Assembly (NCBI RefSeq): GCF_013450155.1
Contig: NZ_JACCKD010000004.1
Span: forward strand, 548,657 to 612,656
DNA from: Haloechinothrix aidingensis
GTDB lineage: Bacteria; Actinomycetota; Actinomycetes; Mycobacteriales; Pseudonocardiaceae
DNA length: 64,000 bases
Direction of reading: 5' to 3'
Positions 43,549-52,001 of the stretch are shown here, piece after piece. The notes below the pieces were generated by a model, which saw nothing but the letters and a program-made list of their open reading frames with translations, made no database searches and was not told where the DNA came from. The translations under genes were made by a program, and so were the position numbers. Every line of letters begins with the position of its first letter. Position 1 is the first letter of the stretch.

Positions 43549-45068
43549 CCCACCGGGGGCGCGCCGGGCGGCACAAACGGCAGCCCGTCCGGCGCGCCCC
43601 CGGTGACCAGCCGGAGCAACGCCACGGTGTCCAGGTGCTCGCCGACGGCGTCGGCGAGCCGGTCCAGCATCGCGTCCCGCAGCTGCCCGAAGCCGGGCGC
43701 GCCGTGTTCGGGCTCCCACGGACGACCGGCCTGGGCGGCGGCCTCGGCCAGCCAGGCCCGCCGGAACCCGTCGTTGTCGAAGGCACCGTGCCAGGTGGTC
43801 CCCCACACGGCTCCGTGGCGCCAGCCGTCCAGGAATGTCTCCACCTCGGCGGCTCGCCCGTCGCCCCTGTCGAGCGTCGCGCTGCCGTGATGGATCTCGT
43901 AGGCTTCCACGGAATGCCCCCGCCAGGAGCCGCGCGGGGTGCCGAGCACCTTGTCGCCTGCGAAGCGCACCGTCGCCGGTAGCAGTCCCAGCCCGGGGCA
44001 TGTCCCCTCCCCCGACTCCCACTCGTCGTGGATGGTTCCCGCCAGCATCTGGTGTCCCCCGCAGATACCGAGCACGGGCGCACCGGCTCCCGCACGCGCG
44101 CGCACCGCGTCGGCGATCCCCCGCTCGCGCATCCACCGCAGGTCGTCCACGGTGGCGCGGGTTCCGGGCAACACGACGACGTCGCTGGTGCGTACGGTGT
44201 CCGGGTCGGCGGTCAGCGAGACGGACACGCCCGGCTCGGCGGCGAGCGCGTCCACGTCGGTGGCGTTCGACGCGCGGGGGAACCGCACGACCGCGACGGA
44301 CAGCGGACGGCCGTTCCCGGCTTGCGCGGCGCTGTCGCGCTCCCACCCCGCCGCGGCCAGCGCGTCCTCCGAGTCGATCCACGCGCCCTCGACCCACGGC
44401 AGCACGCCGAGCACCTGCCTGCCGGTGGCACCGGCGAGGCTGTCCAGTCCCGGGCGCAGGAGCCCGAGGTCGCCACGGAACTTGTTGACCACCCATCCCG
44501 CGACCAGCCGCTGGTCGGCCGCGTCGAGCAGGGCGAGGGTGCCGAACATGGCGGCGAACACCCCTCCCCTGTCGATGTCGCCGACGACGAGCACGGGCAG
44601 TCCGGCCCGCCTGGCGAGCCCCATGTTCACGTAGTCGCCGGAACGGAGGTTGACCTCGGCGGGGCTTCCCGCGCCCTCGCAGATCACCGCGTCGAACCGG
44701 CCGCGCAGCTCGGCGAGCGAGCCGTGCGCGATCTCGGCGAGCGCGGACCTGCCGGTGGCGTACTCACCCGAGTCGAGCGTGCCGTACGGCTTGCCGAGCG
44801 CCACGACGTGGCTGCGCCGGTCGGAGCCCGGCTTGAGCAGGATGGGGTTCATCGCGGCCTCCGGCGTCACCCCGGCCGCCCGTGCCTGCAGCCACTGCGC
44901 CCGCCCGATCTCGGCGCCGTCCGGGCAGACCATCGAGTTGTTCGACATGTTCTGCGCCTTGAACGGCGCCACGGTGTAGCCCTGCCTGGCGAGATACCGG
45001 CAGATCCCGGCCACCACGAGGCTCTTACCCGCGTCCGATGTGGTCCCGGCCACCAGCAGCCCGCTCAC
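43545..45068 (-). CDS. cobQ: Cobyric acid synthase CobQ
   Basis: Glutamine-dependent amidase adding four amides (b, d, e, g) to adenosylcobyrinic a,c-diamide. Of 507 residues, the N-terminal dethiobiotin-synthase-like ATP domain has GTTSDAGKS and FKAQNMSNNS. The C-terminal class I glutaminase domain has the Cys in LGICGGHQML and the His in YEIHHGS. GTG 45068 overlaps the cobD stop (GTGA). Last gene of the esterase-cobD-cobQ operon. Confidence 0.96.
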   Translation of the reverse strand: MSGLLVAGTTSDAGKSLVVAGICRYLARQGYTVAPFKAQNMSNNSMVCPDGAEIGRAQWLQARAAGVTPEAAMNPILLKPGSDRRSHVVALGKPYGTLDSGEYATGRSALAEIAHGSLAELRGRFDAVICEGAGSPAEVNLRSGDYVNMGLARRAGLPVLVVGDIDRGGVFAAMFGTLALLDAADQRLVAGWVVNKFRGDLGLLRPGLDSLAGATGRQVLGVLPWVEGAWIDSEDALAAAGWERDSAAQAGNGRPLSVAVVRFPRASNATDVDALAAEPGVSVSLTADPDTVRTSDVVVLPGTRATVDDLRWMRERGIADAVRARAGAGAPVLGICGGHQMLAGTIHDEWESGEGTCPGLGLLPATVRFAGDKVLGTPRGSWRGHSVEAYEIHHGSATLDRGDGRAAEVETFLDGWRHGAVWGTTWHGAFDNDGFRRAWLAEAAAQAGRPWEPEHGAPGFGQLRDAMLDRLADAVGEHLDTVALLRLVTGGAPDGLPFVPPGAPPVG

Positions 45069-46045
45069 CGCCGCACCCCCCGTTCCGCGACGGCTCCCCG
45101 CAGCAGCGCGGCCACGCAGCCACCGGCCAGCGCGGCCAGGCCGACGGCGCGGGACAGCCGGACCGAGCGGCGCAGGTCGCCGGGCCCCGGGGCCGGTCCC
45201 GTACCGAGCTGGCCACGGTCCTCGACCGCGGCCCCGTAACGGTTCAGCCCGCCGAGCCGCACGCCGAGGGCGCCCGCGAAGGAGGCCTCGACGGGGCCGG
45301 CGTTCGGGCTCGGGTGCCGCGCCGAGTCCCGCGCCCACGCGCGCAGGGCAGCGCGGGGGCGCCCGCCCACGAGTGGCGCGCAGGCGGCCGTGGCGGTCGC
45401 GCTGAACCGCGCGGGCAGCACGTTGGCGAGGTCGTCGCCGCGCGCGCTTGCCCACCCGAACCGGCGGTAGCGGGGCGACCGGTGCCCGACCATGGCGTCG
45501 AGCGTGTTCAGCGCGCGGTAGGCGAGCATGCCGGGAACGCCAGCGACGCCGCCCCACAGCAGCGGTGCCACGACCGCGTCGGAGGTGTTCTCGGCGATCG
45601 ACTCGGTCGCGGCGCGAGCCAGCCCGCCGGCGTCCAGCTCGCGCGCGTCCCTGCCGCACAGGTGGGACAGCCGGGCACGGGCCGCGGTGAGGTCACCATC
45701 CGATGTGGACTCGTCGAGCAGTACCGCCATCGTCTCCCCCTCGGAGGCGAGCCCGCGGCCGCCCAGCACGGCCCATGTCACGAGCCCGGTCGCCGCGGCC
45801 CGCGCCAGCGGGGACCGCGCGGTCGCGACCCGCACGGCCACGCCGAGCGCCGTCGCCGCCGTCACCCCCGCCACCGTGTAGCAGGCACCTCGCGCGCGGG
45901 AGTCGGCCCACACACCGCGTTCGAGCGTGAGGGCCGCCCTGCCGAACACGGCGACCGGGTGGCCACGGCGCGGGTCGCCGAAGGCCGCGTCGGCGACGTA
46001 CCCGGCGGCGAGTCCGACCGCGGTCGGCAGGCCACGAGTCGTCAC
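45065..46045 (-). CDS. cobD: Adenosylcobinamide-phosphate synthase CobD/CbiB
   Basis: Membrane enzyme attaching the aminopropanol (phosphate) side chain to adenosylcobyric acid. The 326 residues carry the CbiB signature DAAFGDPRRGHPVAVFGR near 19, ESIAENTSDAVVAPLLWG near 147, YRALNTLDAMVGH and RHPSPNAGPVEASFAGAL. It has several transmembrane segments. GTG start, in a GTGA overlap with the esterase stop. Precedes cobQ in pathway context. Confidence 0.95.
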   Translation of the reverse strand: MTTRGLPTAVGLAAGYVADAAFGDPRRGHPVAVFGRAALTLERGVWADSRARGACYTVAGVTAATALGVAVRVATARSPLARAAATGLVTWAVLGGRGLASEGETMAVLLDESTSDGDLTAARARLSHLCGRDARELDAGGLARAATESIAENTSDAVVAPLLWGGVAGVPGMLAYRALNTLDAMVGHRSPRYRRFGWASARGDDLANVLPARFSATATAACAPLVGGRPRAALRAWARDSARHPSPNAGPVEASFAGALGVRLGGLNRYGAAVEDRGQLGTGPAPGPGDLRRSVRLSRAVGLAALAGGCVAALLRGAVAERGVRR

Positions 46046-46983
46046 CGCGCGACCCCGAGCGCCTGCCGCAACGAGGCGCAGATCTCGGCCATAGCCTCGC
46101 CCGCGGCGGGTACGAACGGTCCGAAGTGCAGGAAACCGTGAATGAGGCCGTCGAATCGCCGTTCCTCGACGGCCACGCCCGCCTCGCGCAGCTCGCCGGC
46201 GTAGGCCTCCCCCTGGTCACGCAGCGGGTCGAACTCCGCGGTGACCACGATCGTCCGGGGCAGCTGGGCGAGCTTGGGGTGCAGGATCGGTGACATCCGC
46301 GGGTCGGTGAGCAGCGCGAGATCGGTGACGTAGGCCTCGGCGAAGAGCTCGAGCGCCGCCCTGTCCAGGAAGTAGCCCTCGTTGAACGCCGCGCGGGAGG
46401 GATAGTCCCTGCTGACGTCGGTGGCCGGGTAGATCAGCAGCTGCGCGGCCAGGTCGGGCCCGTCCTCGTCGAGCGCGAGCTCCTGGGCGGTGACGGCTGC
46501 GAACGTGCCGCCCGCGCTGTCGCCCGCCACCGCGATGCGCGCGGGGTCGTTGCCCAGCTCGGATACATGCTCGGCCACCCACCGGGTGGCCTCGACGCAG
46601 TCGGTGAGCCCGGCAGGGAAGGGGTGCTCCGGGGCCAGCCGGTACTCCACGCTGACCACGACGGCCCCGACCTGCCGGCAGATCTCCCGGCACACCAGGT
46701 CATGGGTGTCCACGCTGCCGACGACGTAGCCGCCCCCGTGCAAGTACACCACCGTCGGCATCTCGCCCTCGCCGTCCGGGCGGTACACGCGCGCGCCGAC
46801 CGGGCCGTCGCCCCCGCGCACGGTCACGTCGCGAACCGAGCCGACGGCGGGTGCCGCGTCGGTGACCGCGGGGCTCGCGGCGACCTCGGCGAACTTGCTC
46901 CGCACCTGATCCACCGTGTCGGACTCGCCGACCAGCGGGGGCATGGTCCTCAGCAGCTGGTCGAAGACCGGGTCGAGTGGCAC
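46042..46983 (-). CDS. HSL-family alpha/beta hydrolase (esterase/lipase)
   Basis: A 313-residue hormone-sensitive-lipase-family esterase. The oxyanion motif HGGGY (YLHGGGYVVGS), the nucleophile GDSAGG (AVAGDSAGGTFAA), the acid in AEFDPLRDQG and the His in GLIHGFLHF are all present. GTG 46983 has GGGAGG upstream. It leads the operon and overlaps cobD by 4 nt, which is odd for a lipase. It has no known role in cobalamin synthesis, so the linkage may be incidental. Confidence 0.9.
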   Translation of the reverse strand: MPLDPVFDQLLRTMPPLVGESDTVDQVRSKFAEVAASPAVTDAAPAVGSVRDVTVRGGDGPVGARVYRPDGEGEMPTVVYLHGGGYVVGSVDTHDLVCREICRQVGAVVVSVEYRLAPEHPFPAGLTDCVEATRWVAEHVSELGNDPARIAVAGDSAGGTFAAVTAQELALDEDGPDLAAQLLIYPATDVSRDYPSRAAFNEGYFLDRAALELFAEAYVTDLALLTDPRMSPILHPKLAQLPRTIVVTAEFDPLRDQGEAYAGELREAGVAVEERRFDGLIHGFLHFGPFVPAAGEAMAEICASLRQALGVAR

Positions 46984-47109
46984 ACGTACCTCCCTGCGTC
47001 CTGTGGCCCCAGTACATCGGGCCGGCCACACGGCCCGGCGGAGGAGCGTCCCGCCCGGCCACCCGTCCGGCAGCCCCGTGTGGTGGCTGTCCGGGCCGGC
47101 CCGAGGCAA

Positions 47110-47138
47110 ACACTATGCGGGCTCCACCCTCCTCGCAA
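47110..47138 (-). promoter_or_regulatory. Putative promoter of the esterase-cobD-cobQ operon
   Basis: On the minus strand TTGCGA (47133-47138) and TAGTGT (47110-47115) have 17-bp spacing. The 5' leader would be about 120 nt and shows no clear cobalamin box, so this operon may not be B12-regulated. Confidence 0.45.
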
Positions 47139-47217
47139 TTGTGCGCGCGGCCACGGTCACACCTGCCGAACCGGCGGGGTGCCAGCCGGATCCCCGCCTG
47201 CTGCCGGCACTGGAACA

Positions 47218-47859
47218 ATGCCTGCCATGGCCCTCTCACCCGCGCGCCGCATCGCCGGTGGCGCCCTCGGTGCGCTTGCACGGCAGCTGGACCGCGTGGC
47301 CACCACCGTCGCCCCTCCTCGCAGGGTGCTCGTGCTCGGCGGCGCCCGGTCGGGAAAGTCACATCTCGCCGAGCGCATGGTGTCGCGGCACGGCGAGGTC
47401 GTCTACATTGCCACCGGGCACGTCCCGGACGGCGACGACCCCGAATGGGCCGAACGGGTCAGGGCACACCGCGAGCGCAGGCCCGCGAGCTGGCACACGG
47501 TCGAGACCACGGACCTGCCTGCCGCGCTGCGCGGGGCGCATGCCCCTGTGCTCGTCGACTGCCTGGCCACCTGGCTCGCGCGGGTACTCGACGACGCCGG
47601 TGCGTGGGACGGCGACCAGCGGTGGCGACGGCGGGTGGACGAGCGCGTGGCCGAGCTGGTCGAGGCGTGGCAGGGTCTGACCGTGCCAGCTGTCGCGGTC
47701 AGCAACGAGGTCGGCAGCGGTGTGGTGCCCGCGACACCCGCAGGCCGGTTGTTCCGCGACGCGCTCGGCTCGGTGAACAGCACCGTGGCGGGCGCGTCGG
47801 ACAGCGTGCGGTTCGTGGTCGCCGGGCGCGCCATCGAGCTGCCGCGGCAGCGACCGTGA
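47218..47859 (+). CDS. cobU: Adenosylcobinamide kinase / guanylyltransferase CobU
   Basis: Phosphorylates adenosylcobinamide and adds GMP, producing AdoCbi-GDP. The P-loop GGARSGKS follows an N-terminal extension of about 35 residues. Later motifs are VDCLATWLA and SNEVGSGVVP with AGRLFRDALGSVN, which hold the guanylylation region. Start ATG 47218 is uncertain; ATG 47227 or GTG 47299 are alternatives, the last removing most of the extension. First gene of the rightward cobU-T-S operon. Confidence 0.92.
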   Translation: MPAMALSPARRIAGGALGALARQLDRVATTVAPPRRVLVLGGARSGKSHLAERMVSRHGEVVYIATGHVPDGDDPEWAERVRAHRERRPASWHTVETTDLPAALRGAHAPVLVDCLATWLARVLDDAGAWDGDQRWRRRVDERVAELVEAWQGLTVPAVAVSNEVGSGVVPATPAGRLFRDALGSVNSTVAGASDSVRFVVAGRAIELPRQRP

Positions 47860-47875
47860 AGGAGCGAGGACTTCG

Positions 47876-48922
47876 ATGACCGAGTTCGACATCCCGGTGC
47901 CCGACGAGAGCGCGCGCACCGCAGCCCAGGACCGGCTCGACGGGCTGGTCAAGCCGGTCGGCGCGCTCGGCAGGCTCGAGGAGCTCGCCGCGTGGCTGGC
48001 GGCCGCGCACGGCAGCGTGCCTCCCCGCGAGCTCGAGGACGTGCGCGTGGTGGTCTTCGCCGGGGACCACGGCGTCACGCGCGCGGCGGGTAGCGGTGTG
48101 TCCGCCTACCCCCGGGAGGTCACAGCGGCCATGGTGCGCGCCTTCCTCAGTGGTATCAGCGGGGTGAACGTGCTGGCCGGGCAGGTCGGGGCACGGGTCG
48201 GCGTGGTGGACATCGCCGTGGACGACGATCTCGACGGGGTGCCCGAGGCCGTCGCGCGGCACAAGATCCGGCGCGGTTCGGGATCGATCGACTCGGAGGA
48301 CGCGCTGTCGCCCGGCGAGGCGCGCCGCGCGTTCGACGCCGGGCTCCGGATCGCCGACGAGGCGGTCGACGCGGGCGCGCAGCTGCTCATTCCCGGGGAC
48401 ATGGGGATCGGCAACTCCACGGTCGCGGCGACCCTGGTGGCGGCGAGCCTGGGGTTGCCTGCCGGGGAGGTCGTCGGCACCGGCACCGGGGTCGACGAGG
48501 CGGGCCTGAGCGGTAAGACGGCGGTGGTCGACGCGGCGCTGCGGCGCGCGGGCGACCGGGCGTCGGATCCGTTCGACCTGCTCACCGCGCTGGGCAGCGG
48601 GTGCGCGGCCGCCACGGCCGGGTTCGTGCTCGGCGGGGCGCGGCGCGCGGTTCCGGTGCTGCTGGACGGGGTGTTCTCCTGCGCGGCCGCGCTCGTCGCC
48701 CACGACATCGCCCCGGAGGCGGCGCGGTGGTGGCTCGCTGGCCACCGCTCGACCGAGCCGTCGCAGGCCTTCGCGCTCAAGACGCTCGGCCTGGAGCCGA
48801 TCCTCGACCTCGGGCTGCGGCTCGGCGAGGGCAGCGGGGCGGTGCAGGCCGTGCCGACCCTGCGGGCCGCGCGTGCGGTGCTGGCCGGGATGGGCTCGCT
48901 GGCCGACCTCGACATCGGGTGA
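47876..48922 (+). CDS. cobT: Nicotinate-nucleotide:dimethylbenzimidazole phosphoribosyltransferase CobT
   Basis: Makes alpha-ribazole phosphate, the lower-ligand nucleotide. The 348 residues include KPVGALGRLEELA, FAGDHGVTRAAGSGVSAYP, GDMGIGNSTVAATLVAA and the C-terminal GLRLGEGSGAVQAVPTLRAA with the catalytic Glu. GAGGA lies 7 nt upstream of the ATG. The stop TGA overlaps the cobS start as TGATG. Confidence 0.96.
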   Translation: MTEFDIPVPDESARTAAQDRLDGLVKPVGALGRLEELAAWLAAAHGSVPPRELEDVRVVVFAGDHGVTRAAGSGVSAYPREVTAAMVRAFLSGISGVNVLAGQVGARVGVVDIAVDDDLDGVPEAVARHKIRRGSGSIDSEDALSPGEARRAFDAGLRIADEAVDAGAQLLIPGDMGIGNSTVAATLVAASLGLPAGEVVGTGTGVDEAGLSGKTAVVDAALRRAGDRASDPFDLLTALGSGCAAATAGFVLGGARRAVPVLLDGVFSCAAALVAHDIAPEAARWWLAGHRSTEPSQAFALKTLGLEPILDLGLRLGEGSGAVQAVPTLRAARAVLAGMGSLADLDIG

Positions 48923-49680
48923 TGTTCGACCCCCTGCGCATGGCCGTCGGCACGCTCACGGCGCTGCCCGTGCCCGCGCCCGGCACGATCGACACGCGGG
49001 TGGCGCGGCGGGCGATGCTGCTCGCCCCCGTGGCCGTCGTCCCGGCGGCCGTGCTCGCCGCCGCACTGGTGTGGGCGGGGCAGGCGCTTGGCCTGCCAGC
49101 CATGCTGACCGCGACGGTCGTGCTCGCCGTGCTCGCCCTGGCCAGCAGGGGGCTGCACCTGGACGGCCTCGCCGACACCGCCGACGGGCTCAGCGCGTCC
49201 TACGACCGGCAGCGCGCGCTGGAGATCATGCGGCGCGGCGACACCGGGCCGGTGGGGGCGGCCGCGCTGGTGCTGGTGCTGCTCGCACAGGCCGCGGCAC
49301 TGGCGGGGGCGATAACCGCGGGGCACGGGGTGCTGGCTGCGGCTGTCGCCGTGCTGGCGAGCAGGCAGACCCTGGTGCTGTGCTGCGCGCGCGGGGTACC
49401 CGCGGCTCGAGCTGGCGGGCTCGGCGGGGCCGTGGCCGGCTCCGTCCCGCTCTGGCAGGCGGCCCTGAGCACGCTGGCGATGCTCGCGCTGGCCGCGCTC
49501 GGCGCGGCGGCGGCCGGGCTGCCGCCGTGGCGCGGGGCTCTCGCCGCCGCACTGGCCGCCCTGCTCGCCGGTGCCCTGCTGCTGCGCTGCACCCGCAGGC
49601 TCGGCGGCATCACAGGAGACGTGCTCGGCGCCTGCGTCGAAGCAGCCACCCTCGGCACCCTCCTCGCCCTGGCCGTGTAA
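48922..49680 (+). CDS. cobS: Cobalamin synthase CobS
   Basis: Membrane enzyme joining AdoCbi-GDP to alpha-ribazole (phosphate), the final assembly step. The 252 residues have about six hydrophobic helices and the CobS signature LDGLADTADGLSASYDRQRALEIM (residues about 75-98, acidic metal-binding motif), then GITGDVLGACVE near the end. Translationally coupled to cobT. Converges on the DUF397 gene across a repeat element. Confidence 0.95.
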   Translation: MFDPLRMAVGTLTALPVPAPGTIDTRVARRAMLLAPVAVVPAAVLAAALVWAGQALGLPAMLTATVVLAVLALASRGLHLDGLADTADGLSASYDRQRALEIMRRGDTGPVGAAALVLVLLAQAAALAGAITAGHGVLAAAVAVLASRQTLVLCCARGVPAARAGGLGGAVAGSVPLWQAALSTLAMLALAALGAAAAGLPPWRGALAAALAALLAGALLLRCTRRLGGITGDVLGACVEAATLGTLLALAV

Positions 49681-49707
49681 CCGGGCCGGGGTGTGGGCCC
49701 GGGGTGT

Positions 49708-49762
49708 GGGGCCCAATGTGACATTCGGCTCCTTCTATGGAACCGAGGCCACCTTGGGCTCC
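49708..49762. repeat. 55-bp dispersed intergenic repeat, copy 2
   Basis: It matches the reverse complement of 13529-13583 at 49 of 55 bases. The ends (GGGGCCCAATGTGAC and GCCACCTTGGGCTCC) form an imperfect stem. Like copy 1 it sits between convergent genes (cobS and DUF397), suggesting a terminator-like or neutral insertion niche. Confidence 0.65.
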
Positions 49763-49769
49763 CTTCGCA

Positions 49770-49967
49770 TCACGGCTGTTCGTACGCGCCGCGCAGGAGA
49801 CCGCCGGTGAAGGCGACCCAGGTGGCTGTGGAGACGGTGAGGCTGTCGCCGTTCGGGACCTTGCTGTCGCGGATACCGGTGACCTCGGCGCGCCGGTCGA
49901 TCTCGACGCAGGCGTTGTTCTCGCCGCCGGAGTAGCTGCTCTTACGCCACCTCGTGCTGCTGGTCAT
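49770..49967 (-). CDS. DUF397 domain protein
   Basis: A 65-residue DUF397 protein with the domain's hallmark start WRKSSYSGGENNACVEI and SKVPNGDSLTVSTATWVAF. Such proteins are partners of the adjacent HTH/DUF5753 regulators in actinomycetes, working like antitoxin or antagonist partners. ATG overlaps the 3' end of the HTH gene by 26 bases, so the pair is co-translated. Confidence 0.92.
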   Translation of the reverse strand: MTSSTRWRKSSYSGGENNACVEIDRRAEVTGIRDSKVPNGDSLTVSTATWVAFTGGLLRGAYEQP

Positions 49968-50823
49968 CGGTGTCCATGGCCCCTATCTGTCGCGTGAGCA
50001 ACGCCGCCGAGTCAGCCGGGGACAGCGCTGCTCGCGCGGCGTCGTCGAACATGGTGGTGAAGCGTTCTACGTCGCTCGCATTATCCACCCAAGAGCCGCC
50101 TGCCGGGTACTCGAGGTAGACACCGGGAACCTCGTCCGGCTCGGGATAGTCGACGATGATGTTGGAACCGTTCATCGTGCCGTACGCGCCCGCACGAAAC
50201 GGCATGACCTGGATCGTCACGTGCGGTTTCGCGCCGATGTCCAGCAGGTGAGCCAGTTGCTCGCACATGATCGCCGGACCGCCGACGACCCTTCGGATCA
50301 CTGCCTCGTCGATGACCGCATGCAGCTCGACCGGCCCGGATTCCTCCAGTAAGCGCTGCCGGGCAAGCCGTGCGGCCACGAACTTGTCCATGGCTTCGGC
50401 GTCGGCGCCGTGCAACCGATGCCCTGCCGCGATCAGTGACCGCGCGTACGACTCCGACTGCATCAGACCGGGCACCACGGAGCGCTCGATGATCCGGATG
50501 CGCTCCGCTTCCCGTTCGGCGTTGACCAACCTGCGAAACGACTTCGGCGCGCCGGTCGGGAGCCGGATGGACGGTGGCTCGTCCCGTGCGTTCTCCCACA
50601 GCTCGACGGCGCGCGAGCGGCCCTCGTCCGTGACCCCGTAGAGGTTCAACAGGGCGAGCACGGTCGCCCAAACGGGCATGACCTGACCCGACTCGTAGCG
50701 GCTCACGGTGCTGTCCGCGGTCTTGAGTTCGGTAGCCGCATCTTCCAGACGCACACCGGCCTGGACGCGTGACTCGTTGAGGAACCGTCCGAGGCGCCGC
50801 TTCGCGCGGGTCGCAGTCTTCAT
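49942..50823 (-). CDS. HTH (XRE) regulator with DUF5753 domain
   Basis: A 293-residue regulator. The N-terminal XRE helix-turn-helix (LGRFLNESRVQAGVRLEDAA, STVSRYESGQVMPVW, about 10-50) is followed by a DUF5753 effector-like domain (SVVPGLMQSESYARSLI, then ARLARQRLL and GGPAIMCEQLAHLL). This is the standard partner of DUF397, as in WhiJ/BldB-type systems. ATG 50823 with AGGA upstream; ATG 50832 would add three residues. An inverted repeat lies upstream. Confidence 0.9.
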   Translation of the reverse strand: MKTATRAKRRLGRFLNESRVQAGVRLEDAATELKTADSTVSRYESGQVMPVWATVLALLNLYGVTDEGRSRAVELWENARDEPPSIRLPTGAPKSFRRLVNAEREAERIRIIERSVVPGLMQSESYARSLIAAGHRLHGADAEAMDKFVAARLARQRLLEESGPVELHAVIDEAVIRRVVGGPAIMCEQLAHLLDIGAKPHVTIQVMPFRAGAYGTMNGSNIIVDYPEPDEVPGVYLEYPAGGSWVDNASDVERFTTMFDDAARAALSPADSAALLTRQIGAMDTDDQQHEVA

Positions 50824-50863
50824 GGATCGCATCCTATCGGCAACTACACGCGATACGGTTACA

Positions 50864-50885
50864 CACGATCGATACATTGATCGTG
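50864..50885. promoter_or_regulatory. Inverted repeat upstream of the XRE regulator
   Basis: CACGATC-N8-GATCGTG is a 7-8-7 inverted repeat in an AT-richer 180-bp gap between the divergent XRE gene and the small gene at 51.0 kb. It is a candidate autoregulatory operator. The rest of the gap shows no gene. Confidence 0.4.
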
Positions 50886-51003
50886 CAATTGCGTACTTAT
50901 ATTCTGCATACGTCGGCCGGGTGGGGTCGGCCCCGCTCGTGGTGAAGCGTCCACGCCCACCCGGCCGGCCCGACCCATCGGTACGGAGCAAGGGAGGGCG
51001 GGA

Positions 51004-51216
51004 ATGTTCAGCAGTCACGGCATCGAGGTCGATTCCTGGGTCAGGATCGACGGTTCGTGCCGGATCACCGGCGAGGTCGTGGGGGACGAGGCCCAGCTCC
51101 GCCTGGGCGGTGTGCGATCGAGCGGCCTGGACGTGATCGCGGACGCGGCGGGCCTGGAGCGGCTGGTCGCGCGGTGCTCGGAAGTGCTGGACAGCATGCG
51201 TTCCGGACAGCCGTGA
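51004..51216 (+). CDS. Small protein of unknown function
   Basis: A 70-residue protein with no recognised family, preceded by AGGGAGGGCGGGA. The sequence suggests beta-strands (SWVRIDGSCRITGEVVGDEA, then QLRLGGV) and a C-terminal helix (DAAGLERLVARCSEVLDSM). The strand-then-helix build recalls small proteins linked to DUF397/HTH pairs, and it diverges from such a pair here. Confidence 0.6.
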   Translation: MFSSHGIEVDSWVRIDGSCRITGEVVGDEAQLRLGGVRSSGLDVIADAAGLERLVARCSEVLDSMRSGQP

Positions 51217-51227
51217 CGGGCGCCGCC

Positions 51228-51974
51228 TCAGCCGTGCCGCAGGGTGGTCTCCAGCTCGCCGAACTTGTTGGCGATCGTCATCACGTCCGCGCCGAGGAGG
51301 GTGACCCACCCGCCCGTGGTCTGGCTCAGCAGGACACGGCCGGACTCGACGGTGTCGAACCAGCACGGGACCGGGGTCGTGGTGACGTTCCTGCTCCCGT
51401 AGCCGTCGCGGACGGCGGAGTAGAGCTGCCCGGCGTGGGTACGTTCCTGCTCGAGGACCCGCTTCATGCGCTTGGCATCGCGCGAGCTGGCATCGGAGCC
51501 GAACGCCTGGTCCTTCTGCGCGGCGGTCAGGTCGGCCGGGTCGCAGCTCATCGAGTGCACGCGGGCGGCGGGGGTGGCGGGCAGTGCCGCAGCCACTCGC
51601 GCCCCCATCTGCTCGACCGGGATGGGCTCGATCTCGATGTCCTGCCCCCGGCTGGTCACCAGCACCGTGTCCCTGCCGTGCGCGGCTGCGCGGATGGTCA
51701 CGGTCTGCTCGTCGATGGAGGCGATGGTGTAGTACTCGACGGTGGGGCGCTGCATGGTGACCAGCGTGTCGTAGAAGGCCTCGGACACCCGCGTGCCGTC
51801 CACCAGGCCCTGCTCACGCAGCTCACCGAGCACCCGCACATCGCGCTCACGGGCGGCCTCCGGCGGATACCACATGGCGCCGCCGAGCAATGTGGTGTGG
51901 GCCTCGCCGAGGTTCTCCTTGTCCAGCAGCGTGGAGTAGGTCTCCAGGCTGATCGTCACCGGCCGCGAAATCAC
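51228..51974 (-). CDS. EspG-like type VII secretion chaperone
   Basis: A 248-residue protein resembling the ESX secretion-associated EspG family, which binds PE/PPE substrates. It has an N-terminal strand region (VTISLETYSTLLDKENLGEA), TVEYYTIASID near 80, and a C-terminal QTTGGWVTLLGADVMTIANK with the family's last helix. GTG 51974 follows GAGGGGGAG. It lies 27 bp after the PPE-like gene, its likely client. The core ESX genes (eccABCDE, mycP) are not in the window. Confidence 0.8.
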   Translation of the reverse strand: MISRPVTISLETYSTLLDKENLGEAHTTLLGGAMWYPPEAARERDVRVLGELREQGLVDGTRVSEAFYDTLVTMQRPTVEYYTIASIDEQTVTIRAAAHGRDTVLVTSRGQDIEIEPIPVEQMGARVAAALPATPAARVHSMSCDPADLTAAQKDQAFGSDASSRDAKRMKRVLEQERTHAGQLYSAVRDGYGSRNVTTTPVPCWFDTVESGRVLLSQTTGGWVTLLGADVMTIANKFGELETTLRHG

Positions 51975-52001
51975 CGCTACTCCCCCTCGCAACTCGTGGC
52001 G

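Noticed and set aside
46984..47217. Possible third cobalamin riboswitch before cobU or the esterase operon
   Set aside because: GC-rich stems are present, but no B12 box (GCCACTG) or the other conserved core segments could be found on either strand; only a minus-strand promoter was supported.
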